Source of the DNA: Methanobacterium sp.
GTDB lineage: Archaea > Methanobacteriota > Methanobacteria > Methanobacteriales > Methanobacteriaceae
Reading direction: 5' to 3'
Length of the DNA stretch: 64,000 nt
Assembly: GCF_038562635.1 (NCBI RefSeq)
Contig: NZ_JBCFBO010000001.1
Span: 434,001-498,000 of the forward strand
The first letter of the stretch is position 1. Each line of letters begins with the position of its first letter. A program made the translations under genes and the position numbers. Below are positions 28,872 through 40,173 of this stretch, piece by piece. Under the pieces are notes generated by a model that was given only the letters and a program-made list of their open reading frames with translations, had not been told where the DNA came from and ran no database searches.

Positions 28872-29747
28872 TTAAAATCGGTTGTTATTAACTAATTCAG
28901 TAAGATAATTGCCGTATTCAGTTTTTTCTAAAGTTTTTGCCAGTTTAAGGACTTTTTCAGCATTTATCCACTCATTATGGTAAGCAATTTCTTCTAAACA
29001 TGCTATAAAAAATCCCTGCCTTTTCTGTATAGCCTCAACAAAGTTGCTGGCCTCTAAAAGCCCATCATGTGTTCCTGTATCTAGCCATGCCATCCCACGA
29101 CCTAACAATTCAACTTTTAATTGCTTCCGCTTCAAGTAAACCTCATTAACAGATGTAATCTCAAGTTCTCCCCGAGCAGAAGGCTTTACGTTTTTAGCTA
29201 TTTCAATTACATCATTATCATAGAAATAAAGTCCAGGAATAACATATTTCGATTTTGGATTCTCTGGTTTCTCTTCAAGAGAAAGTACATTACCCTCCTC
29301 ATCAAATTCAACTACGCCAAAAGCCCTTGGATTTTTAACATAATATCCAAAAATAACTGCACCATCTTTTAGTGCTGAAGCCCTTTTCAATATTTCACTG
29401 AACCTGTGACCGTGGAATATATTATCTCCAAGTACTAAAGCCACACTATCACTGCCAATGAAATCTTCTCCAACTATAAATGCTTCTGCAAGCCCTCTGG
29501 GTTCATCTTGCACCGCATACGAAAAAGAAACTCCCAGATCACTGCCGTCTCCTAATAAATCTTTATAGAGAGGTAAATCTCGAGGAGTGGAAATGATCAG
29601 TATTTCCCTGATACCTGCAAGCATAAGAACAGATAATGGATAATAAACCATTGGTTTGTCGTAAATAGGCAGTAACTGCTTTGAAACCGATTTTGTAATA
29701 GGGTAAAGTCGTGTACCAGATCCACCTGCCAGAACTATTCCTTTCAT
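28872..29747 (-). CDS. rfbA: Glucose-1-phosphate thymidylyltransferase
   Basis: 291 residues. N-terminal nucleotidyltransferase signature MKGIVLAGGSGTRLYPIT, then KQLLPIYDKPMVYYPLSVLM, VLGDNIFHG and EEKPENPKSKY. It activates glucose-1-phosphate with dTTP, step 1 of dTDP-L-rhamnose synthesis. A RNA-polymerase-independent operon feature is the 39-bp gap to rfbC and 27-bp gap from rfbD, consistent with one transcript. Confidence 0.95.
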   Translation of the reverse strand: MKGIVLAGGSGTRLYPITKSVSKQLLPIYDKPMVYYPLSVLMLAGIREILIISTPRDLPLYKDLLGDGSDLGVSFSYAVQDEPRGLAEAFIVGEDFIGSDSVALVLGDNIFHGHRFSEILKRASALKDGAVIFGYYVKNPRAFGVVEFDEEGNVLSLEEKPENPKSKYVIPGLYFYDNDVIEIAKNVKPSARGELEITSVNEVYLKRKQLKVELLGRGMAWLDTGTHDGLLEASNFVEAIQKRQGFFIACLEEIAYHNEWINAEKVLKLAKTLEKTEYGNYLTELVNNNRF

Positions 29748-29774
29748 TTGTTATTCCTCCATTATGCAACCTAT

Positions 29775-30620
29775 TTATAATAAGCCCATATACTCCCTTA
29801 AAGCCTCTTTATAACTTCGAATTTCTGGAAAACCTTCCATTTTCCAGTTATAATTTTCAAGAACTGAGTATTCTGGTCTTAAAGCAGGAGTAGGAAACTC
29901 TTCTGTAGTAACTGGTTTTACTTCAATATCAATTCCAGCTATATCAAAAATTTCTCTGGCATATTCATACCAGGAACAGTATTCACTATTTGTAACATGA
30001 TAAATGCCGTAGATTGGTTTTTTAATAAGTTGCGCAATGGCATTTGCAAGATCTACAGTATAAGTAGGAGAACCTACCTGGTCATTAACAACTGAAATAG
30101 TATCATTTGTTTTAGCTAAATTAAGCATTGTAGTAACAAAATTAGGGCCGTGATAGCCGTATAACCATGCAGTTCTAACTATATAAAATTTGTCTAAAAT
30201 GTCACGGGTATAAACTTCACCTAAATACTTAGTTTTACCATAAGCACTTAATGGATTGGTTTGATCATATTCATAATATGAACTGCCCTTAGTACCGTCA
30301 AAAACATAGTCTGTAGATATATAAACAAGGGCACTATCAGCTTCCCTGCATGCAACAGCAACGTTCCTTGTCCCCAGCACGTTTACTTTATATGCTAAAT
30401 CAAATTTAGATTCACATTCATTAACATTGGTAAATGCCGCAGCATTCACCACTGCATCAGGATTAATCTCTTTTACTGTTTTGATTGTCTTATTAATATC
30501 TGTAATATCTAAAGTGTCAATTGTAGTGGTACTGATTTCATTTAGAGTAGATAAACTCTCCACTAAATCATGACCCAGCATACCTTCAGAACCAATGATT
30601 AATACTTTCATTTTTTTCAA
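29775..30620 (-). CDS. rfbD: dTDP-4-dehydrorhamnose reductase
   Basis: 281 residues (ATG 30620; a second ATG at 30611 is also possible). SDR-type: LIIGSEGMLGHDLVESL, VVNAAAFTNVNECE, YISTDYVFDGTKG and catalytic YGKTKYLGE. Last enzymatic step of dTDP-L-rhamnose synthesis, but first gene of the operon. The rhamnose probably feeds envelope glycans made by glycosyltransferases such as those at 20.7-23.3 kb. Confidence 0.94.
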   Translation of the reverse strand: MKKMKVLIIGSEGMLGHDLVESLSTLNEISTTTIDTLDITDINKTIKTVKEINPDAVVNAAAFTNVNECESKFDLAYKVNVLGTRNVAVACREADSALVYISTDYVFDGTKGSSYYEYDQTNPLSAYGKTKYLGEVYTRDILDKFYIVRTAWLYGYHGPNFVTTMLNLAKTNDTISVVNDQVGSPTYTVDLANAIAQLIKKPIYGIYHVTNSEYCSWYEYAREIFDIAGIDIEVKPVTTEEFPTPALRPEYSVLENYNWKMEGFPEIRSYKEALREYMGLL

Positions 30621-30816
30621 ATCCTATTAATAAGTAACTTACATATACACAAATTTATCTTTTATTTAACTTTATAATTTGTTTTAGGTTTATATTACTT
30701 ATTATAAATAACATATACGTGAAATTTAATTGAATGAATTATTACATAAAATAGAGATGTACATAACTTTAATTTAGTTGTTATTTGATGAATAATCAAT
30801 CATGCATAGTAAACAT

Positions 30817-31200
30817 TTATACCACAATTAACTTAACATAATCAATTTTACGGCTTATCTGGAACATTTTAGCAATCTTTTTAATTCTATCTGCTGAACC
30901 ATCTAAAATAAATATTTCAAGGCATGTGCTGTCTTTAAGGTGGCTGTGAATTTGGGTATTGACAATATCTTCAAAATCATGTTTTATTTCAGTTACCCTA
31001 TCTTCAACTTCCTGTTTGTGAATTAAAACAAGTATCGCATTAATTTGACCTTCTAAAGCTTCTTTTTCCCTATTATCTGCTATTAACATCCTTGCACTTG
31101 CCCTAATTACATCAGATCTTCCAGAAAAACCGATTTCATCTTTTATTTTATCTATTTCTTCAAGCAACTTTTCATTGAGAGATATACTGACAATTGGCAT
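30817..31200 (-). CDS. nikR: NikR-type metal-responsive regulator
   Basis: 127 residues. Ribbon-helix-helix N-terminus (VSISLNEKLLEEIDKI...GFSGRSDVIRASARML) and ACT-like C-terminal domain. The four nickel ligands of E. coli NikR (H76, H87, H89, C95) are matched with identical spacing by His74, His85, His87 and Cys93. It is divergent from a three-gene metal ABC transporter, so autoregulation and control of that transporter are likely, through the inverted repeat at 31236-31255. Whether the cell uses it for Ni or another metal is not decided by sequence. Confidence 0.88.
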   Translation of the reverse strand: MPIVSISLNEKLLEEIDKIKDEIGFSGRSDVIRASARMLIADNREKEALEGQINAILVLIHKQEVEDRVTEIKHDFEDIVNTQIHSHLKDSTCLEIFILDGSADRIKKIAKMFQISRKIDYVKLIVV

Positions 31201-31235
31201 GTTGTATTATAAGTTAATAAGCTATTATAAAGATT

Positions 31236-31255
31236 ATGTTAAATTTTATTAACAT
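31236..31255. promoter_or_regulatory. Candidate NikR operator, ATGTTAA-N6-TTAACAT
   Basis: A perfect 7-bp inverted repeat in the 121-bp divergent region, 36 bp from the regulator start and 67 bp from the transporter start. A half-site ATGTTAA recurs at 32365-32371 before the ATPase gene. It is not the E. coli NikR sequence; assignment is by position and symmetry. Confidence 0.5.
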
Positions 31256-31321
31256 TATATTTAAATATTAATAAGAACTAATAATAAAGCATACAAAGTT
31301 TAATAGCTTTGGGGGCTATGA

Positions 31322-32206
31322 ATGGAAAAGAGAAGAATAATAATAGTATCATTACTTTTAATATTCATTTTAACAGCAGGATTATTCATTTATTTTGCTG
31401 CAAACAGTCAAGAAGAATCAGATAACAGTAAAATAAACGTAGTAGTGAGTATAGGTCCACAAGTTGAGTTTGTTAAAGCTGTAGGGGGAGATAAAGTAAA
31501 TGTTATTTTAATGGTACCCTCTGGATCAGACCCACATACCTACGAGCCGTTACCTGAACAATTAACCAGCATCTCAAAAGCAAAAATGTATGCAGAAGTA
31601 GGGACACCAGTAGAGTTTGAAACAAATTACATGTCCAAAATAAAAAGCATTAATCAGGGTATGCTTATTGTAAACTGTTCAAAAGGGATAGAATTAATGC
31701 CTAATACTGCAGAAAATGAATCTGATGAAGTAGATCCACACGTTTGGACAAATCCTAAAAATGCTAAGATAATGGTTGAAAATATATATCAGGGATTAGT
31801 TCAGATAGACCCCTCAAATAAAGAATACTATCAAAAAAATCGCGACCAGTATTTACAGAAACTCGATGAATTAGATAAAAACACGACAAAAACATTTAAA
31901 GAGAAAAATAATTCTATTATACTTGTATTTCACCCTGCTTTCGGTTATTATGCCAAAGCATACAATCTTACCATGGTATCAGCTATGATCAATGATGAAG
32001 AACCATCACCACAGCGAATCGCAATGATGGTTGACACTGCCAAAAAAAATAATATAAGTGTGGTATTTACAGAGCCCCAGTACAACCCAAAATATATGCA
32101 GTCAGTAGCCTCCCAAATAGGAGGTAGAGTTGTATTTGTAAATGATCTTGATGAAAATTACCTGCAAAACATGGAAAATGTCGCTAAAGCATTCTCAGGG
32201 TCTTAA
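31322..32206 (+). CDS. Metal ABC transporter, substrate-binding protein (ZnuA/TroA type)
   Basis: 294 residues. N-terminal signal/anchor helix (residues 6-26), then a cluster A-I binding protein. Metal ligands can be placed at His in SGSDPHTYEPLPEQ, His in EVDPHVWTNPKNA, His in FHPAFGYYAKAY and an acidic residue in VVFTEPQYNP. The His-rich loop of many zinc-specific ZnuA proteins is absent. It is the first gene of a transporter set and faces the NikR-like gene. Zn, Mn or Ni transport are all possible; Zn/Mn by family, Ni by regulator. Confidence 0.87.
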   Translation: MEKRRIIIVSLLLIFILTAGLFIYFAANSQEESDNSKINVVVSIGPQVEFVKAVGGDKVNVILMVPSGSDPHTYEPLPEQLTSISKAKMYAEVGTPVEFETNYMSKIKSINQGMLIVNCSKGIELMPNTAENESDEVDPHVWTNPKNAKIMVENIYQGLVQIDPSNKEYYQKNRDQYLQKLDELDKNTTKTFKEKNNSIILVFHPAFGYYAKAYNLTMVSAMINDEEPSPQRIAMMVDTAKKNNISVVFTEPQYNPKYMQSVASQIGGRVVFVNDLDENYLQNMENVAKAFSGS

Positions 32207-32243
32207 AAAAAATTAATTTTTAAAATTTTATTTGTATTTCATT

Positions 32244-32285
32244 CAGGATCAGCAATATAACAGAAAGATGCTGCTGATTCTCCTT
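32244..32285 (+). promoter_or_regulatory. Intra-operon hairpin between binding-protein and ATPase genes
   Basis: Arms AGGATCAGCA (32245-32254) and TGCTGATTCT (32272-32281) pair over 10 positions with one G-T wobble and a 17-nt loop, inside the 207-bp gap. It could lower downstream expression or stabilise the upstream message, as often seen after binding-protein genes. Confidence 0.4.
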
Positions 32286-32413
32286 ATTTAACAGTTAATT
32301 ATATAAATTGAAGGTTAAATTAGGACCATTACGTGGTTGAAACCAGCAATATAAGCTGAAAAATATGTTAAACCCCTAAGTCTAACAACAATAAAAAAAA
32401 CAAAGGTTAAATT

Positions 32414-33166
32414 ATGGCTTCAAAAGTAGTTGAAATTAGCAATGTTTCAAAAAAATTTGGCAAATTATCAGTTCTTCATGATATTAACCTCATTGTAAAT
32501 GAAAAAGATTTAATGGCAATAATAGGTCCAAACGGAGGTGGAAAAAGTACTCTCATTAAAATCATCATGGGGATCCTGACACCAGACACCGGTGAAGTCA
32601 AAATCTTCGACAGGGAGCCTAAAAAATCCAGAAAATTAATGGGATATCTACCTCAGCATGTTGCTTTTGATCCTGATTTTCCTATAAATGTTTTTGACAC
32701 AGTACTTTCCGGCAGATATCACGGATTATTTAAAGGTTACACAAAAAGCGATGAAAAAGCAGTCAAAAAGGCATTAAAAGACGTTGAGATTTACAAATTA
32801 AGAGATAGACAAATAAGCGAGATCTCAGGGGGACAAATGCAGAGGGTTTTTATAGCTCGTTCCATTGTAAGAGAGCCTAAACTTCTCATTATGGATGAAC
32901 CCATGGCCAGCATAGATCCTGAAATGCAAAATTCGTTCTACAAATTACTATCCCGTTTGAATGATAAAATGACTATAATCTTAATAAGTCATGATGTAGG
33001 GGCAGTTTCGACCCATGTTGATAAAATAGCATGCCTTAACCGTGAATTATTTTATCATGGCCCAGTGGAAGGTTCTGCAAAAGGATTAGAAGAGGTTTAT
33101 AAATGCCCCCTTGAACTTATAAGCCATGGTATTCCCCACAGAGTGCTGGGAAAACATGAAAAATAA
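32414..33166 (+). CDS. Metal ABC transporter ATPase (ZnuC type)
   Basis: 250 residues. Walker A GPNGGGKST, Q-loop YLPQHVAF, signature ISGGQMQRVFIARS, Walker B LLIMDEP and H-loop LISHD are all present. Length and motifs fit the ZnuC/MntB group. It follows the binding protein after a 207-bp gap that holds a hairpin, and precedes the permease by 20 bp. Confidence 0.92.
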   Translation: MASKVVEISNVSKKFGKLSVLHDINLIVNEKDLMAIIGPNGGGKSTLIKIIMGILTPDTGEVKIFDREPKKSRKLMGYLPQHVAFDPDFPINVFDTVLSGRYHGLFKGYTKSDEKAVKKALKDVEIYKLRDRQISEISGGQMQRVFIARSIVREPKLLIMDEPMASIDPEMQNSFYKLLSRLNDKMTIILISHDVGAVSTHVDKIACLNRELFYHGPVEGSAKGLEEVYKCPLELISHGIPHRVLGKHEK

Positions 33167-33186
33167 TACAATAAAGGAGATTATTA

Positions 33187-33990
33187 ATGATTGAGAATAT
33201 ACTTCAGTATCAGTTCATGCAGAGAGCGTTTATAGCAGCGTTGCTCGTGAGTATCGCGTGCGGAATCGTTGGAACCTACGTAGTTATAAAAAGAATAGTC
33301 TCTCTAAGTGGAGCAATATCCCATGCTGCTTTTGGTGGTGTAGGTCTTGGCTACTTTTTAGGTGTAAATCCAGTACTGGCAGCTATTCCCTTCAGTATTT
33401 TATCTGCAATGGGAATAGGTGCAATTAGAGATCGGGTTAAAGTTAGTGAAGACACAGCTATTGGAATATTATGGAGTGTAGGCATGGCTATTGGTATAAT
33501 TTTCATAAATTTAACTCCAGGAAACGCTCCAGACCTCTTTAGTTACCTTTTTGGAAGCATACTAACCATAGACAACTCTGATCTTTTTATAATGTTCATT
33601 CTAGATCTAATAATTATAGCAACAGTTTTCCTGTTCCAGAGAGAATTTCTGGTTATATCCTTCGATGAAGAATTTTCAAAGGTACTGGGAGTTCCTACAG
33701 AATTTATTTACATGCTTCTCCTGTCCCTAGTGGCTTTAAGTGTTGTAGTTCTTATTAAAGTAGTTGGAGTTATCCTTATAATTGCCCTTTTAAGCATTCC
33801 TGCTGCCATAAGCAAACAGTTTACCTATGATATCAAAAAATTAATGGCATTTTCCATTATAACCGGTGCTATTCTAACTGTGATTGGCCTGCTGCTTTCA
33901 TACATATTCAATTTAGCTTCAGGAGCGACTATTATTTTAGTTTTAGGAATAACTTTCACAGTAGTTTCGCTGGTAAAAAAATACTGGTAA
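33187..33990 (+). CDS. Metal ABC transporter permease (ZnuB/ABC-3 type)
   Basis: 267 residues with seven to eight membrane helices. ABC-3 family pattern: FMQRAFIAALLVSIACGIVG at the start and SLSGAISHAAFGGVGLGYFLG, with conserved acidic residues in the cytosolic loop (FDEEFSKVLGVP). AAGGAG sits 6 nt before the ATG. Third gene of the transporter. Confidence 0.92.
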   Translation: MIENILQYQFMQRAFIAALLVSIACGIVGTYVVIKRIVSLSGAISHAAFGGVGLGYFLGVNPVLAAIPFSILSAMGIGAIRDRVKVSEDTAIGILWSVGMAIGIIFINLTPGNAPDLFSYLFGSILTIDNSDLFIMFILDLIIIATVFLFQREFLVISFDEEFSKVLGVPTEFIYMLLLSLVALSVVVLIKVVGVILIIALLSIPAAISKQFTYDIKKLMAFSIITGAILTVIGLLLSYIFNLASGATIILVLGITFTVVSLVKKYW

Positions 33991-34141
33991 TTCATTATAA
34001 TCCAGATTATACATCAAATAACAGGATTAAAAATTGAATTTACCATTCTAAACTTCTTTTTCTTAAGATTTTATGCACAGATAATATCACATGTGAAATA
34101 ACTCACATTTTAATGGACAAAATTTTATTTATTTGTGATAA

Positions 34142-34216
34142 TTACTTTAAATCAAGGGCCGAACAAGTCCTGGTGAAAAGTCTGGATAAAATCATCCTTC
34201 TTGTTATTTTTTCCAT
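34142..34216 (-). CDS. Possible 24-residue small protein with a perfect Shine-Dalgarno site
   Basis: ATG 34216, stop 34142-34144. The eight-base site GGAGGTGA (34222-34229, minus strand) lies 5 nt upstream, the best match to the 16S tail in the window. The product MEKITRRMILSRLFTRTCSA followed by LDLK is basic. No homologue known to me. It lies alone in the 914-bp gap 33991-34904. It could be a leader or toxin-like peptide, or chance. Confidence 0.35.
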   Translation of the reverse strand: MEKITRRMILSRLFTRTCSALDLK

Positions 34217-34449
34217 TCTTTTCACCTCCTTTATGCCTTCTGATTTTGAAATTTTATACGCCGGACCTTAAAATAAGAAATTTATGGTGAAATTTTTAAT
34301 TTTATGAATTCGAAATTGAGATTATGGCGAAATTTTAAATTTAGCAAGTGTTAAAGATGATAAATCTCTGACAGATTTTCTTGGGGATTTTAACAGTTTT
34401 TATCACATTAAATTCTTTGAATTTTGAGGATTTTAGCAATTTTTAAAAA

Positions 34450-34495
34450 ATAAGTTTTATATGCAGACCAAGATATAATTATAAATTGGTCTGCA
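34450..34495 (+). promoter_or_regulatory. TATA-like box overlapped by a 10-bp inverted repeat
   Basis: ATAAGTTTTATATG (34450-34463) is followed by arms TGCAGACCAA (34462-34471) and TTGGTCTGCA (34486-34495), perfect over 10 bp with a 14-nt spacer. The repeat overlaps the expected transcription start. No plus-strand gene follows for almost 3 kb, so it may control a small RNA. The same 14-mer occurs at 36835-36848. The rest of the gap 33991-34904 shows TCACATGTGA (34087-34096) and nothing else I can name. Confidence 0.45.
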
Positions 34496-34904
34496 AATGT
34501 ATGCGTGGAGGCGATAACTAGGCAACTATCTATATTTACATGCACTAGTTTTCAATTAGATAATATATTATTACTTATTAATAATACTTTCCATTATTTG
34601 ATATTATTAACTTATCAACCTAATAATCAGTATATTGTACATTCTCAATATTGAATATATCATTCAATTTAAAATTTCTCTAATAAATTTAATTGAAAAT
34701 ACATAGGACTAGTTAATTAACTTAATTACATTAACTAAAATTGAAAGCTTGAATATTCAAAAATAATTAAATTTATACAATGATCTGTGATTATAGATAT
34801 CATATTTGTTTTAAACCATTTTTAGATGTTATATCAATTAAATTATAGATTCAAAAATTTAATATAAATAATCTCAAAATAAGAAAATAAAATTCAAATA
34901 CTGT

Positions 34905-36017
34905 TTATACTTTAATTTCACTTAAAATAAGGCAAATTTTCTTTTTATCTTCCATAAACTCAATTGAACCATTAAAATGCTCTAATATCGTCATTATAAA
35001 TTTTAACATTGATTTTGATTTTTTAGGTCCATTAATATCTTCTCCAATACCACCATAATCCATTACCAGTTTAACATTCCCATCATAAGATTTTAAACTA
35101 ATGTTTAACTCACATTTATCCTGATCTGATTCAAAGTAGTTACCTTCAATAAATTCATATTTTAATTCATCTGATACAAGCTCATTTAGAATTAATCCAA
35201 GGATAATTGCAGTATTTATATCAATTAAAACTCCACCCATATCTAAATTTAGTTTAACAAGATCTTTATCAACAGCATATACATCCAGTAGATAATTTAT
35301 GAGGAGAGCCGTATACGTATTAAAATTAACCATTGCAAAATCTTCAGACTGATCTAGTATTTCATTAAGCATCATAATAGCATTTATACGAGTCTGGCTT
35401 TTAATATAGAAATCAGCTGAATCTTCCTCTTTAATCACAGATGCATCTACAGTTATTATAATTGAGATCAATTCCAGAGTAAACTGAATACGCTTATATA
35501 TTTCATCTATGAGCGTTTCTTTTTCCTTTATTTCTTCTTGAAGATATTTATTGGCTCTTTCTAGCTCTTCTGTTCTTTTTTCAACCAGTTCATTTAGATA
35601 ATATCTGTGCCTGATGAGTTCATCTTCAATTAATTTACGTTCAATAGCATAAGATATAGATCGAGACAATAAAAGACTGTTGACCTGTCCTTTTACAAGA
35701 TAATCCTGCGCACCTTCGCTTACAGCTTTAATGGCTGTTTCTTCATCATTGAACCCGCTCAATATTACAATAGGTATCTCAGGGGCCTGTTCATATACGC
35801 TGAAGAATGTATCAAGCCCAACACTATCAGGAAGACTCAAATCAAGAAGTAAAATATCAAAATCTTTCCTAACAAGACACCTAAGCCCATCAGAAAGTCT
35901 TTTAGAATGGTGCAGTTCAAATACAGGACTTTTAACTTCTTTCAACATTTCTTCTATTAATCTGAAATCTTCAGGATTATCTTCAATTATTAAAACTTTG
36001 ATAAGCTTATCCTCCAT
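34905..36017 (-). CDS. Response regulator fused to a degenerate HisKA_2-like kinase
   Basis: 370 residues. REC domain (1-125) with the phospho-acceptor Asp59 in LLLDLSLP and Lys in DYLVKG. A coiled coil (about 140-170) leads into a HisKA_2-like helix: residues 169-188 align with the family pattern, but the phospho-acceptor His is Tyr174 (LIDEIYKRIQ). The ATPase-like domain keeps NELVSDELK and DYGGIGED. It probably cannot autophosphorylate as usual and may act as a phospho-receiver output or ATP-binding module. It lies 12 bp after a single-domain regulator. Confidence 0.82.
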   Translation of the reverse strand: MEDKLIKVLIIEDNPEDFRLIEEMLKEVKSPVFELHHSKRLSDGLRCLVRKDFDILLLDLSLPDSVGLDTFFSVYEQAPEIPIVILSGFNDEETAIKAVSEGAQDYLVKGQVNSLLLSRSISYAIERKLIEDELIRHRYYLNELVEKRTEELERANKYLQEEIKEKETLIDEIYKRIQFTLELISIIITVDASVIKEEDSADFYIKSQTRINAIMMLNEILDQSEDFAMVNFNTYTALLINYLLDVYAVDKDLVKLNLDMGGVLIDINTAIILGLILNELVSDELKYEFIEGNYFESDQDKCELNISLKSYDGNVKLVMDYGGIGEDINGPKKSKSMLKFIMTILEHFNGSIEFMEDKKKICLILSEIKV

Positions 36018-36029
36018 ATATTAACCCCA

Positions 36030-36476
36030 TCAATCTCCATTTAAATTAGAAGGTAATTTAACAACTGAAAGCCAAAAATCTTCAATAGAGTTTATAACTT
36101 TAAGAAACTGGTCAAAATCCACAGGTTTGGTGATATAACAATTTGCATGATTATTATAGGTTTTAATTATGTCTTCTTCAGCACTTGAAGTAGTTAAAAT
36201 AACAATTGGCACGCGTTTTAATGCATCATCTTCCTTCAATTCTTTTAAAACTTCACGACCATCTTTACGGGGCAAATTTAGATCAAGCAAAATAACATCA
36301 GGTCTCGGTATGTCTGCATACTCCAATTCTTGATTTAAAAAGGCCATTGCCTCTACACCATCCTTTACCACGTACAATCTATTTTTAGTTTTTGTATCTT
36401 TGAAGACTTCTTTTATGAGTCGTGCATCTGCGGGATTATCTTCAACCAGTAAGATATTTATTGGATTGGTCATCAT
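36030..36476 (-). CDS. Single-domain response regulator (Rcp1/CheY-like)
   Basis: 148 residues. Acidic pocket Glu12-Asp13, phospho-acceptor Asp65 in VILLDLNLPRKDG, Thr in VILTTSS and Lys in CYITKPVDFDQF. The insertion after helix 2 (NQELEYADIPRPD) is typical of cyanobacterial Rcp1-like regulators paired with phytochrome-type or PAS kinases, common in Methanobacterium. It is first in a two-gene operon with the REC-kinase-like gene. The cognate kinase is not in the window. Confidence 0.92.
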   Translation of the reverse strand: MMTNPINILLVEDNPADARLIKEVFKDTKTKNRLYVVKDGVEAMAFLNQELEYADIPRPDVILLDLNLPRKDGREVLKELKEDDALKRVPIVILTTSSAEEDIIKTYNNHANCYITKPVDFDQFLKVINSIEDFWLSVVKLPSNLNGD

Positions 36477-37434
36477 TGTATTCCCTCCTATGAAGTATAC
36501 TTTTTAAAAGCACAAATTCCATATATTAATTTAAAGTATTATATCTTTTCTGACTATTTAATAAATTTTGTAGTGAGTAATCAATATTTTAAACCATGTT
36601 AAAATATTTTAACCCGCAGGTTAACTTAAATAAACTAATTTATAAGTTTAAAATATAATTAGATAAAAATATAGCATTAAATTTTAATTTTAGATTAGAA
36701 AACTGTGAAAAATAAGAATTCTAAAAATATAGAGTATATTCTATTATTTAAATTTGAGATATAAATTACAAAGCTATATTCAAATTATAAGCGTATCATA
36801 TATGTTAATGGAATTAACCTCCATTTTTCATACTATAAGTTTTATATGAATAAATAACTGTATAACATCATCCATGCCCCTGTCTGGGAATATTATGCAT
36901 GTATTATTGGACTTATCTGTATTGGAATATTTAAATATTAAAAAAGATTTTTTTCACATGTTTTAAAGTATTTTCTGATAGAAATGGTAACAAATAATTG
37001 TTATACCCAAGACTAGAAAAATGAATTTTACATACAGCAACTAGCCCATAGATATAATGAGCTATAATTACTTAAGCATTGTAATTACATGATATTATAA
37101 ATAGTAAATTAGATAAATGAAAACAACTTATATATGGTTTATTATCGCATTTTAGACTTATAACTTTAGATAAATGCTTAACAGGACGTTATAAATATTA
37201 ATTTCTTTTAAACAAAATAATTTTTATAAATATATTCAAATCCCATTATATATAATGAGAATAAATCATGAATGTTAATTTTATTTAAAGTTTTAAGGCT
37301 ACATTTAAATTATAATTTTATCATATATTCTATTAGAATTAATTTCCATATCCCTTTTAAACCATGAAGTTAATTAAATTAAATTAGTAAACATTAAATT
37401 AACTATTCTTAAATTTACATAAAGGAGAAGTGAG
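36477..37434. other. Gene-free stretch with a promoter-like sequence at 36835-36848
   Basis: About 960 AT-rich bp before valS. The 14-mer ATAAGTTTTATATG at 36835-36848 is identical to that at 34450-34463. About 30 bp further is a GC-richer patch with CCCCTGTCTGGGAATATTATG (split at 36877-36898), whose TGTCTGG part also occurs near 16359 and 45800. A small RNA starting near 36866 is possible; no other gene seen. The valS promoter should lie near its start. Confidence 0.4.
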
Positions 37435-40107
<2,673 letters not shown>

Positions 40108-40173
40108 CCTAAAAATTTCGAAAGAGTTTACACCGCTTAAAAATAGAAAATTTTTAAAAATTTACGTGATTCA

